Assembly: GCF_029023865.1 (NCBI RefSeq)
Contig: NZ_CP118970.1
Span: 1 to 58,341 of the forward strand
Origin: Lactococcus lactis
Lineage (GTDB): Bacteria; Bacillota; Bacilli; Lactobacillales; Streptococcaceae
DNA: 58,341 nucleotides
Direction: 5' to 3'
In this document: positions 35,604 to 44,178 of the stretch, in pieces
Layout of the letters: each line of letters opens with the position of its first letter
Position numbering within the stretch: the stretch's first letter is position 1
Notes under the pieces: generated by a model
Told to the model about the DNA's origin: nothing
The model's input: only the letters and a program-made list of their open reading frames with translations
The model's database searches: none
Position numbers and translations under genes: made by a program

Positions 35604-36101
35604 TCAACTATTCAAATTAGGAAGAATACAATAATATCTTGGAGGATTTTCATTTGAATTTTGAACCGCATAATCCCAAGAGGGATGAACATCTTTAGTA
35701 TGCTCAAACGTTTGAAAAAAGCATTCCATAAAGTTATATGCAACATCTCTAAGGACTAAGTCTTGATGAAGAATACAGGTTGATGCATTAGGTATTTTAT
35801 TTCCTAATGCAAATTCGAATGTTGAACAACAATTAAGTACTGCAAGAGAAAATTGATGTGAATGAGTAGCTCTCTTGAATGCTTCAAACCTCATATTTGA
35901 GTCCACAAATTTTAGCATAACATTTCTTCTTGAATTATCAGTATGTCCAGCTATATGAATTATATCTATATGTGGAAATTTTTTAAAAATAGTAATAAAC
36001 AGTGTAGTAGTGCATCCTTGTATTGGAAGCACTACGTAATTTGTGTTGCTTTCCATAATCTGAGAAATGTTATCTACTTCTTCGTTTGAGAATAAAATCA
36101 A
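35604..36101 (-). CDS. Small CHAT-domain (caspase-like) protein
   Basis: The 165-residue protein resembles the second half of a CHAT protease: the catalytic histidine pattern IIHIAGHTDN (His49/His53) and the catalytic cysteine pattern LAVLNCCSTFEFA (Cys91/Cys92), followed by a region like the C-terminal helix of CHAT (RDVAYNFMECFFQTFEHTKD). CHAT proteases act in bacterial immunity and cell suicide. The start is uncertain: only a TTG at 36101 is available and a stop lies just upstream, so the N-terminus may be truncated. No partner gene (for example TPR or gasdermin) is adjacent. Confidence 0.6.
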   Translation of the reverse strand: MILFSNEEVDNISQIMESNTNYVVLPIQGCTTTLFITIFKKFPHIDIIHIAGHTDNSRRNVMLKFVDSNMRFEAFKRATHSHQFSLAVLNCCSTFEFALGNKIPNASTCILHQDLVLRDVAYNFMECFFQTFEHTKDVHPSWDYAVQNSNENPPRYYCILPNLNS

Positions 36102-36490
36102 CAGATAAAATTTACCTTATATCCATTGAACAGATTATAAATATTTCTTAAATATAAAATAAAAGTAAAATCTGATCTATGACAAGACTAGTTGCAAAAT
36201 TGCTAGTCTTTTTTGCCTGTTTTCCCTAAAGCAGTATTACTTTATCAAGAGAAAAGTATTCGTAAAGTAATACCTTTTTTCTTAACATCATCTTTGATTA
36301 TAAATGCTATTACTCTTCGTTTACTACCTACTTAAATTAATAAACTATTCTTCTAACTCTTTTAAACTATCATCTATTTAAACCTCTTTCATAATTCAAA
36401 GAATAACCTATGAGGTACTATCATGTTCTTACCAATTAAATACCAAAGGCACACCTTAGCAAGAGAAAAGTATTACTTTAGTAATACTTT
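36102..36490. other. Non-coding region with terminator and centromere-like repeats
   Basis: I see no gene here. It contains a terminator (36184-36214, AAGACTAG/CTAGTCTT then T) and heptamers GTATTAC/GTAATAC at 36234, 36267 and 36470-36487. The remainder is AT-rich. Confidence 0.5.
36184..36214 (+). terminator. Rho-independent terminator
   Basis: AAGACTAG pairs with CTAGTCTT and is followed by T residues. No plus-strand gene immediately precedes it. Confidence 0.65.
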
Positions 36491-36491
36491 T
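36466..36491. promoter_or_regulatory. Candidate partition site (GTATTAC palindrome)
   Basis: AAAAGTATTAC and GTAATACTTTT form a perfect palindrome with a 4-base centre at the end of the ribbon-helix-helix gene. The heptamer recurs at 36234-36240, 36267-36273 and in the parA upstream region (37566-37572). These are plausible binding sites for the RHH protein. Confidence 0.5.
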
Positions 36492-36715
36492 TATAGTTCA
36501 CTTTTTTCAATTAGCATGTCAATAATTACTGACCTTGATTTAGCATTAAATTTTTTTACTAATTCATCTAGTTTTTCTGAATTACTTTTTTTTATTGAAA
36601 AACTAGTTTTGATTTTTTTCTCCCAACCCAAATTTGTGTTATTATCTTCCGAAATTTTTTTTACTACTTGATAATCATTATTATCAAAGGTCATATCTTC
36701 AAACTTGTTTGCCAT
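36491..36715 (-). CDS. Ribbon-helix-helix partition protein (ParB-like)
   Basis: The 74-residue protein has an RHH fold in its C-terminal half (KTSFSIKKSNSEKLDELVKK, then SRSVIIDMLIEK). It follows parA with one base between TAA and ATG, the standard arrangement of a type Ib partition locus in which a small RHH protein binds the centromere and represses the operon. Confidence 0.75.
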   Translation of the reverse strand: MANKFEDMTFDNNDYQVVKKISEDNNTNLGWEKKIKTSFSIKKSNSEKLDELVKKFNAKSRSVIIDMLIEKSEL

Positions 36716-36716
36716 T

Positions 36717-37526
36717 TTACTCTATCCCCTTTGTTTCTATTTGGTTGAATACTTTTTTTAATGATGCAATGAATTTATTTTGTGTATGAGTTTGCCCTGT
36801 CTCTTCTAAATAATCAAATATTCCCTTTTTAAGAAGCATACTTGTATTAATAGCTTCTTTTTCAGGTACAATTCCGATTACATCATTTATACTTTTTAAC
36901 GCTTCTAAAAATTCTTTAGATGAATTAGTATTGTGTTTAACTCTATTTCCTAAAAAATAGATTTTTGCGCTAACATATGATTTACCACTGACAGGATCAA
37001 CAACTTCATTTTTTAAAGTTGAAACGCTTTGTAATACCTTGGTATGACTTTCGTATCCAAAACGACTTGGTTCCATTGGTGATATTACCTTATCCGCAAC
37101 TGCCACACCATTTTTGGTTAATAAATTCCATGCAGGTGGTAAGTCTAAAATAATATAATCATATTTTTGATTTAGTTCTTTTGAATTTTTTACAAACCAC
37201 ATAAATAACAATAATTCTTTATTAGGTTTAGTTGCCAAGTTATCTGCGATTTCTTCTAAATTACTAGTTGAAGGAATTACATCAATATTTTTTTCAACCG
37301 TAGTAGCAATGATTCCAATTTGGGGATTGCTGAGAATTTCTGAAATATTGTGTTTATCTTTAAAATTAAAATCTTTTGTCTCAAATGTACCAGTTAAACT
37401 TTTTTGTGAATCCAAATCAATTAATAATGTACTTTTATTATTTTCTTGCAAATATTTTGCAAATTGGAAAGCCATTGTAGTCTTTCCTACACCACCTTTA
37501 ATTGCCATAAAACTAATTACTTGCAT
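36717..37526 (-). CDS. parA: ParA-family partition ATPase
   Basis: This 269-residue Walker-type ATPase has the deviant Walker A box KGGVGKTTMAF at residues 9-19, Walker A' DLDSQKSL and Walker B DYIILDLPPAW. It moves plasmid copies along the nucleoid, helped by the small RHH protein encoded downstream. A GTATTAC heptamer lies in its upstream region at 37566. It belongs to replicon 2, the repB gene of which is 146 bases further upstream. Confidence 0.92.
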   Translation of the reverse strand: MQVISFMAIKGGVGKTTMAFQFAKYLQENNKSTLLIDLDSQKSLTGTFETKDFNFKDKHNISEILSNPQIGIIATTVEKNIDVIPSTSNLEEIADNLATKPNKELLLFMWFVKNSKELNQKYDYIILDLPPAWNLLTKNGVAVADKVISPMEPSRFGYESHTKVLQSVSTLKNEVVDPVSGKSYVSAKIYFLGNRVKHNTNSSKEFLEALKSINDVIGIVPEKEAINTSMLLKKGIFDYLEETGQTHTQNKFIASLKKVFNQIETKGIE

Positions 37527-37671
37527 ACCTTATTCTCCTCTTTCAACTACTTTAGTATTCCGTAGGTATTACTTAAGTCATACCTATATCTTAACACTTG
37601 CGTAAGATAAAGTCAAGAAAAAAGTCATACCTTTGCACGACCTTTTTCTTTCTTTTGTGTTAACTTCTTCC

Positions 37672-38826
37672 TTACTCTTTCATTTGCTGTTTACTCAACC
37701 TTGAATTAAGATATTGTTTTGCTGATATACTTAAATACTTTACGATATTCTTTTTATCATTTGAATAATCTACCATCTTTCTTCGTACATAGTCCATATG
37801 CGTTTCTAAGGCATCTTCTCCGAGTTCTTTTACAAGTTTATCATACACAGGATAAACACTCTCAGCAAGCTCTAAAATCGTGTCCTGGTTTGCTATATCA
37901 GTTGCATACAACAAAGAGGAATTTATAAGTTTCATGGTAAAAGGATTTGCAACTGCTACTGCATAATTAACCTGATTTTGAGCTTGATTTTGTTCTTCAG
38001 TTAATTGTGCTTGTACATCATTACGTTTATAGTTCTCATCTTTCCAATTTGCTTTCTTAACTATATGAAACTGTATTGAATCGATTGAACGTCCTTTTTT
38101 TATTTTTTTATACTCAACATTAAAATGAGTAAAAGAATTTATTTCTTTAATTGCATCTTTTATGACTCTTTTTTCAAAATTATCAAATCTACTATAGTCA
38201 TCAACAGTATCTGTTAATTCTCTTAAGTCACTAATTATTATCCTAGGACTCTTGTAATCTTCCAATTGTTTCTTCGTTCTATTAGGTTTATATTGGTAAT
38301 GCTCAAATTGATTATAAGACATAGAGAACCATTTATATAAAATAATACTGTACTTGCTATTCAGTTCCATAATATCTGATATGGCATATTGCGTAAAATT
38401 ATTTTTTAAATCTATGAGATAAGGCATAATAGCTTGATCAAAACGTATCAAAACTTTATCATTATAATCATTCCACTCAACATAAGGTATAGGTACTATC
38501 CGTTTAAACTTGAACCCTCTATTCTTTTTCTCCTTTATTCTGAAAAAAGCTTGTTCTTGCATTTTTTCAACAGCTTCCTTAAAACGACGATGTTTATCAT
38601 TATCAGAAACATCAAAAAAAGTAAATAATTCCTTTTTTGACAAGAATACTATATTATCTTTAGGAGGAGCATCAGTATCTATACATGAAACAGCTAGCTC
38701 AAACATTTTTAATGGTGTCTTATCCATTTTTGCAACTGAGCTAATTAAATCGTTATGCTCTGCCACCTTCCTTGAACTTATTTCCTGTATTTGTTTATTT
38801 CTTTCTCCTGTGTCTATCTCTTGCAT
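37672..38826 (-). CDS. repB: Theta-replication initiator RepB, replicon 2
   Basis: This 384-residue Rep_3-type initiator is related to RepB of replicon 1 (NDLISSVAKMDKTPLKMFEL, then LNSKYSIILYKWFSMSYNQF and KKGRSIDSIQFHI) but diverges at the C-terminus (NIVKYLSISAKQYLNSRLSK). It recognises the iterons at 38884-38966. It shares its strand with parA/RHH, forming a replication-partition block. Confidence 0.93.
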   Translation of the reverse strand: MQEIDTGERNKQIQEISSRKVAEHNDLISSVAKMDKTPLKMFELAVSCIDTDAPPKDNIVFLSKKELFTFFDVSDNDKHRRFKEAVEKMQEQAFFRIKEKKNRGFKFKRIVPIPYVEWNDYNDKVLIRFDQAIMPYLIDLKNNFTQYAISDIMELNSKYSIILYKWFSMSYNQFEHYQYKPNRTKKQLEDYKSPRIIISDLRELTDTVDDYSRFDNFEKRVIKDAIKEINSFTHFNVEYKKIKKGRSIDSIQFHIVKKANWKDENYKRNDVQAQLTEEQNQAQNQVNYAVAVANPFTMKLINSSLLYATDIANQDTILELAESVYPVYDKLVKELGEDALETHMDYVRRKMVDYSNDKKNIVKYLSISAKQYLNSRLSKQQMKE

Positions 38827-38883
38827 AATCCACTCCTTTTATGATTTAAATAAATAATAACACAAAGCACCTACAAACACAAA

Positions 38884-38966
38884 TAATTTGTAGGACTATA
38901 CACAGTTTTTTGTAGGACTATACACAGTTTTTTGTAGGACTATGCACAGTTTTTTGTAGGACTATA
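38884..38966. repeat. Iterons of replicon 2 (22 bp, 3.8 copies)
   Basis: Repeats of TTTTTTGTAGGACTATACAC plus AG; the third copy has TATGCAC. The core GTAGGACTATACAC differs from GTACACATGTAAAC of replicon 1, so the two initiators should not cross-react. Confidence 0.95.
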
Positions 38967-39085
38967 ATCCTGTTACCCCTTGCAAACACTATATTTTTTT
39001 TTTCGCAAAAGAACAAAAGACAAAATATATAATATAAAATAATTAAAAGGGACTCTAAGGAGTCCCAATTTTCTTTTTTTAAAAT

Positions 39086-40075
39086 ACCCGAATTGCTAGT
39101 TGATTATTTAGCCATGACTTGATACCCGATAGAATATCTTAAAGTCTATGGTTCCAGTGATTTAGCTGATTTTAACAGTAAAGAATACGCTAAAAGTATC
39201 ATCTCTAATTTCAATTGAAAACCTTGAGGCGAACGACTTTTACAATGCTCAGCTCCTAGATTTGTCAAAAAAGAGAAAACTCGCTCAATCACTTTTCTAC
39301 GTTTTGAAAAATTAGGGAAAAGGATTTTCTTTTGCTTCATGTCAGGTGTAATTAGATCAATTCCTTCTAATTCCAGCCTTTCATGCAGTGACTGACCTAG
39401 ATATCCCATATCTCCAAGGACTGTTGGTGTCCCAAATTGACTCAACACTTCCTCGGTCATTGAACTATCAGCCATTGAAGCAGGAGTAATTGTGTAGTCT
39501 ATGACATAGCCTGATTCACTGACTAAAGCATGACATTTACATCCATAGAAGTACTGTCCCTTTGTAGAATTGTAGCCAACATTTGCATAATCTCCAAGAA
39601 ATTTGCTTATGAAATTACGAATAGGCTGACACAAAGGAATGGGGAAGCTGTCAATAATGGATACACTCATTCCTTCAACCTCTTTAAAGACGAGTGCTTG
39701 GCGAATGACTTGGATACTCGGTAAGAGGGCATTACAACGGCGGACAAAGCGAGAATATTCTAGGAAATTAGGAAATAAACTTTGAGCCAATTGGTGCTTA
39801 GCTTTAAGCGTTTCACTAAAATGCAGTACGCCCCATAGGTAACAAGCGATAACTAAGCAATCTGATGTTGCGAGATGGACGTTCTTTCGGTTTTGAACCT
39901 CAAGGGGAACACTCGTTTGATAAAGCGTCTCAATGGTTGTCAGTAAATAAACAAAAACTTTTGGAAGTGTGCTATTATAAGTCATATAAGTCGTGCGCTT
40001 TCTAATGCTTAGTGGTTTAAGATTAGGATAGCACGACTTATTTATTTTCCAATGAAATTAACTAGCAATTCGGGT
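39086..40075 (-). mobile_element. IS982 copy 2 (990 bp)
   Basis: Same ends as copy 1 (ACCCGAATTGCTAGTT and complement), reverse orientation. It lacks 9 bases inside the transposase relative to copy 1. No target duplication is seen. Confidence 0.9.
39104..39985 (-). pseudogene. IS982 transposase, mutated C-terminus
   Basis: The frame is open from MTYNSTLPKV to a premature TAG at 39146-39148 (SLEP then stop, where copy 1 reads SLEPETLRYSIGYQV). An in-frame 9-base loss changes ITPVRKNMKQ to ITPDMKQ. The 14 missing C-terminal residues and the lost residues may or may not abolish activity. Confidence 0.8.
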
Positions 40076-40085
40076 ATAATAAAAG

Positions 40086-40141
40086 CATTTTTTAATATGA
40101 TTACTGCTTTTATTATTTCCTCCAAAACTGTTGTTTTACCT
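40086..40141. repeat. P-loop gene relic, repeat copy 2
   Basis: Near-identical to 14696-14745. On the minus strand it encodes TGNEGKTTVLEEIIKAVIIL, a Walker A-like motif, but the surrounding gene is gone. It lies 10 bases outside IS982 copy 2. Confidence 0.5.
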
Positions 40142-40152
40142 TCATTTCCCGT

Positions 40153-40167
40153 AATGTTCAGAAAATT
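40153..40167. promoter_or_regulatory. CodY box upstream of oppD
   Basis: AATGTTCAGAAAATT matches the CodY consensus AATTTTCWGAAAATT at 14 of 15 positions. It ends 27 bases before the -35 box. CodY repression of opp in amino-acid-rich medium is established for L. lactis. Confidence 0.75.
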
Positions 40168-40194
40168 CATGAAGATATCCAAAATGATAATTTT

Positions 40195-40223
40195 TTGCAA
40201 ATATACAGAAAAAGCAGTATACT
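40195..40223 (+). promoter_or_regulatory. opp operon promoter
   Basis: TTGCAA (40195-40200) and TATACT (40218-40223) are separated by 17 bases. The oppD ATG follows 39 bases later. Confidence 0.75.
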
Positions 40224-40262
40224 TTTATTAAGTCTATTTAGAAAGATTTCATTGAGGTAAAT

Positions 40263-41279
40263 ATGGAAAGTGAAAATATTTTGGAAGCAAAACAAGTGAG
40301 TGTTGCCTTTCGGATTGCTGGTAAATTTCAAAAAGCAATTTATGATATTGATTTAAGTCTTAGACGTGGTGAAGTTTTAGCCATTGTTGGGGAATCAGGT
40401 TCTGGGAAATCAACTTTGGCAACTGCTGTTATGGGATTACACAACCCAAATCAAACTCAAATTACAGGCTCCATTTTATTGGATGAGGAAGAAGTGATTG
40501 GTAAAACGGGTGACTCCATGGCAAGTATTCGAGGAAGTAAAGTTGGAATGATTTTTCAAAATCCACTCACTGCGCTTAATCCATTGATGAAAATTGGGCA
40601 GCAAATCAAGGAAATGCTGGCCGTGCATGATGTTTATCCAGAAAATCAGTATGAAAGTAGAATCTTTCAACTTTTAGAACAAGTAGGAATTCCAAATCCT
40701 AAAAGAGTCGTTAATCAATTTCCCCACCAACTTTCAGGCGGGATGAGACAAAGAGTAATGATTGCAATAGCCATTGCCAATGACCCAGATTTGATTATTG
40801 CTGATGAGCCAACGACTGCTTTAGACGTTACCATTCAAGCTCAGATTTTAGACTTGATTTTAGAAATACAAAAGAAGAAGAATGCTGGGGTTATTCTAAT
40901 TACTCATGATTTAGGGGTTGTTGCTGAAGTTGCTGATACAGTGGCGGTGATGTATGCCGGACAACTCGTCGAAAAAGCTTCTGTTGAAGAGCTTTTTCAA
41001 AATCCCAAACATCCATACACCCGGTCACTTTTGCGTTCAAATCCATCTGCCGAAACAGTTTCGGATGATTTATATGTGATTCCAGGGTCTGTGCCTTCTC
41101 TGTCAGAAATTGAGTATGACAAAGATTTATTTCTCGCTCGAGTGCCTTGGATGAAAGAAGAAGCTCAAAAAGTAATTTCGGAAAAAATGACTGAAATTTC
41201 TTCAAATCATTTTGTTCGAGGTCAGGCTTGGAAAAAATTTGAATTTCCAGATCAAAAATTGAAAGGGGGTAAAAAGTGA
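40263..41279 (+). CDS. oppD: Oligopeptide ABC transporter ATPase OppD
   Basis: This 338-residue ABC ATPase energises peptide uptake together with OppF. Walker A is GESGSGKST (residues about 39-47), the signature is LSGGMRQR, Walker B is LIIADEP and the switch histidine is in ILITHDLG. The C-terminal oligopeptide/dipeptide extension with [11 protein letters not shown] is present. It is the first gene of the CodY-controlled operon and overlaps oppF by 4 bases (GTGAG). Confidence 0.96.
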   Translation: MESENILEAKQVSVAFRIAGKFQKAIYDIDLSLRRGEVLAIVGESGSGKSTLATAVMGLHNPNQTQITGSILLDEEEVIGKTGDSMASIRGSKVGMIFQNPLTALNPLMKIGQQIKEMLAVHDVYPENQYESRIFQLLEQVGIPNPKRVVNQFPHQLSGGMRQRVMIAIAIANDPDLIIADEPTTALDVTIQAQILDLILEIQKKKNAGVILITHDLGVVAEVADTVAVMYAGQLVEKASVEELFQNPKHPYTRSLLRSNPSAETVSDDLYVIPGSVPSLSEIEYDKDLFLARVPWMKEEAQKVISEKMTEISSNHFVRGQAWKKFEFPDQKLKGGKK

Positions 41280-42235
41280 GCGAAATTCTTAATTTAAAGG
41301 ACTTAAAAGTTTATTATCCTATTCGATCTGGTTTCTTTAATCGAGTGACAGATAATGTTTTAGCCGTTGATGGAGTAGATTTAACGATTCATGAAGGAGA
41401 AACTGTCGGTTTAGTTGGTGAATCTGGCTCTGGAAAATCAACGATTGGCAAAACAATTGTTGGTTTAGAACAAATGACATCAGGACAATTGATTTACAAA
41501 GGACAAGATGTCAGCAAAAAAAAGATAAGAAACCAGCTCAAATACAATAAAGATGTTCAAATGATTTTTCAAGATGCATTTTCGAGTTTGAATCCACGGA
41601 AAACAATTTACGATATCATTGCGGAGCCTATTCGAAATTTTGAAAAAATAGATGCTAATACGGAAAATAAACGGATTCATGAATTATTGGATATTGTTGG
41701 ACTACCTAAACAAGCTTTAGAACAGTATCCTTTCCAATTTTCTGGAGGTCAACAACAAAGAATTGGAATCGCACGGGCAGTTGCTACTAATCCTAAGTTA
41801 ATTGTGGCAGATGAACCAGTTTCAGCATTAGACTTATCTGTTCAAGCTCAGGTTTTGAATTTCATGAAGCTCATTCAAAAGGACTTGGGAATTGCATTTC
41901 TTTTTATTTCTCATGATTTAGGGGTTGTCCGCCATATGACTGATAATATTGCAGTCATGCACAACGGTCGAATTGTCGAAAAAGGAACACGAAGAGATAT
42001 TTTTGATGAGCCACAGCACATTTATACTAAACGACTCTTATCTGCTATCCCTTCGATTGATGTTACAAGAAGAGCGGAAAATCGGAAAAACCGTCTAAAA
42101 GTTGAACAAGACTTTGAGGATAAAAAAGCAAATTTTTATGACAAAGATGGACACGCTTTGCCCTTAAAAAAATTAAGTGAAAGTCATTGGGCTGCTTTGC
42201 CAAAAGGAGGGGAAAATGTGGAAAGTAATTATTAG
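41276..42235 (+). CDS. oppF: Oligopeptide ABC transporter ATPase OppF
   Basis: This 319-residue partner ATPase of OppD has Walker [10 protein letters not shown], signature FSGGQQQR, Walker B LIVADEP and the switch motif FISHDLG. It starts at GTG overlapping the oppD stop. The last 20 bases overlap the start of oppB. Lactococcal Opp genes are ordered DFBCA, as here. Confidence 0.95.
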
Positions 42236-43175
42236 ACGTATTTTATTGATGATCCCTCAATTATTTATCTTGAGTATTCTTGTTTTCTTCTTTGCTAAAT
42301 TGATGCCTGGTGATCCTTTTTCAGGGTTGATTGGTCCTCATACCGACCCACATGAAGTTGAAGCATTAAGACGGGCAGCAGGTTTATATGACCCTTGGTG
42401 GGAGCAGTATCTCAGGTGGCTAGGGAATGCCATACATGGGAATTTAGGAATGTCCTATAATCTCAAAGAGCCTGTGATGACTGTCATTGGACATAGAGCG
42501 ATTAATACTTTTTGGATGTCACTTTTGTCAGTTATTTTAACTTACTTATTTGCTATTCCGATGTCGATAGTTGCAGCTCGAAATGAAGGAAAATGGCAAG
42601 ACCAATTGTGGTTGACCTATAATTCAATTACTTTTGGTATTCCACCTTACGTATTCTATCTCTTGATTATCTTTATCTTTGGTTATAGTCTTAATTGGTT
42701 TCCGACAGGTGGGACGGTAAGTCCAGATGCGATGGGAATAATTCCTGTTTTCTTTAGTAAGATTTATCACATGATTCTTCCGGCTTTTAGTTTGGCGGTC
42801 TTTGGAACAGTTGGAATCTTTACTTACTTCCGCTCAGGAATTTTAGATGAACAAACACAAGATTATGTACGAACGGCTCGAGCCAAAGGGGTTAAGGAAA
42901 AAGTGATTTTTAGACGTCATATTTTGAGAAATGCCTCATTACCAATTGCTTCTAATTTTGGATTTGTGATTACTGGACTCTTGGGAGGAGCAATATTTGC
43001 TGAAACAATTTTCGGCTATCCTGGCTTAGGACAACTTTTTATTACTTCAATATCTGGGCGAGATTATTCAATGATTACGGCTTTGATTTTATTAAATGGT
43101 TTTTTGGGACTTCTTGGAGCCCTCCTGTCGGATATTATCATGGCAATGGTTGACCCACGAATTCGGATTCAATAA
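42216..43175 (+). CDS. oppB: Oligopeptide ABC transporter permease OppB
   Basis: This 319-residue membrane subunit has six helices and the EAA-type loop ([20 protein letters not shown]) that contacts the ATPases. I chose the ATG at 42216 because AAGGAGG (42202-42208) precedes it; an upstream in-frame ATG at 42177 would lie deep in oppF. It forms the channel with OppC. Confidence 0.94.
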
Positions 43176-43184
43176 GGAGTGAAA

Positions 43185-44069
43185 ATGACAGAAAAAAAAC
43201 ACAAAAATTCTTTATCATTAGTTCACTCAATCAAAGAAGAACTAAAAAAAGATAAATTAGCGATGATTTCAACAATTTTTCTAGTTGCTGTCTTTCTAAT
43301 CGTTTATATTTACTCGATGTTTTTAAAACAATCAAATTATGTTGATGTGAATATCATGGACCAATATCTGGCACCGCTGACGAATGGACATTTACTGGGA
43401 ACTGATAATGGTGGACGAGATATTATCATGATGTTAATGATTTCTGCACGAAACTCTTTCAATATCGCTTTTGCAGTTACACTCATTACTTTAGTTGTAG
43501 GAAATATCTTAGGGGTAATTACGGGCTACTTTGGCGGAAGGTTTGATTTAATCTTCATGCGTTTCACTGATTTTGTCATGATTTTACCATCAATGATGAT
43601 CATTATTGTTTTTGTAACTATCATCCCACGGTTTAATTCTTGGTCTTTGATTGGGATTATCAGTATCTTTAGTTGGATAGGGACAACGCGTCTGATTCGG
43701 GCAAGAACAATGACGGAAGTCAATCGAGATTATGTTCGAGCATCAAAAACTTCGGGAACCTCTGATTTTAAAATTATGTTTCGGGAAATATGGCCCAACT
43801 TGTCCACCTTAGTCATTGCTGAAGCAACGCTTGTTTTTGCTGGAAATATTGGTTTAGAAACAGGGCTTTCTTTCTTAGGTTTTGGACTTCCAGCGGGGAC
43901 ACCATCTTTGGGAACAATGATAAATGAAGCGACTAATCCAGAAACAATGACTGATAAGCCTTGGACTTGGGTTCCAGCAACAGTGGTCATCCTAATTGTG
44001 GTGCTTGCTATTATCTTTATCGGAAATGCACTAAGACGAGTGGCTGACCAAAGACAAGCTACAAGATAA
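43185..44069 (+). CDS. oppC: Oligopeptide ABC transporter permease OppC
   Basis: This 294-residue membrane subunit has an N-terminal cytoplasmic segment, a first helix at about residues 25-45 and the EAA loop (DYVRASKTSGTSDFKIMFRE). A GGAG box at 43176-43179 places the start at ATG 43185 rather than the GTG at 43179. It ends 109 bases before oppA, and no promoter is obvious in that gap. Confidence 0.94.
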   Translation: MTEKKHKNSLSLVHSIKEELKKDKLAMISTIFLVAVFLIVYIYSMFLKQSNYVDVNIMDQYLAPLTNGHLLGTDNGGRDIIMMLMISARNSFNIAFAVTLITLVVGNILGVITGYFGGRFDLIFMRFTDFVMILPSMMIIIVFVTIIPRFNSWSLIGIISIFSWIGTTRLIRARTMTEVNRDYVRASKTSGTSDFKIMFREIWPNLSTLVIAEATLVFAGNIGLETGLSFLGFGLPAGTPSLGTMINEATNPETMTDKPWTWVPATVVILIVVLAIIFIGNALRRVADQRQATR

Positions 44070-44178
44070 ACAACATTCAAGAGTGATAAAAATGTTTATC
44101 TATTAAAAATGGATATGATAAATTAAATATTATATTGAAGCAAGCAAGAAATAAAAAGAAATTATTGGAGAAACTAAG

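Noticed and set aside
36643-36660. CTTCCGAAATTTTTTTT in the RHH gene as a dif-like arm
   Set aside because: Only one arm is present and it is coding.
41176-41205. TTTCGGAAAAAATGACTGAAA in oppD as another dif-like site
   Set aside because: It is coding sequence of oppD, the right arm does not fit, and spacing differs from the 29-base sites.
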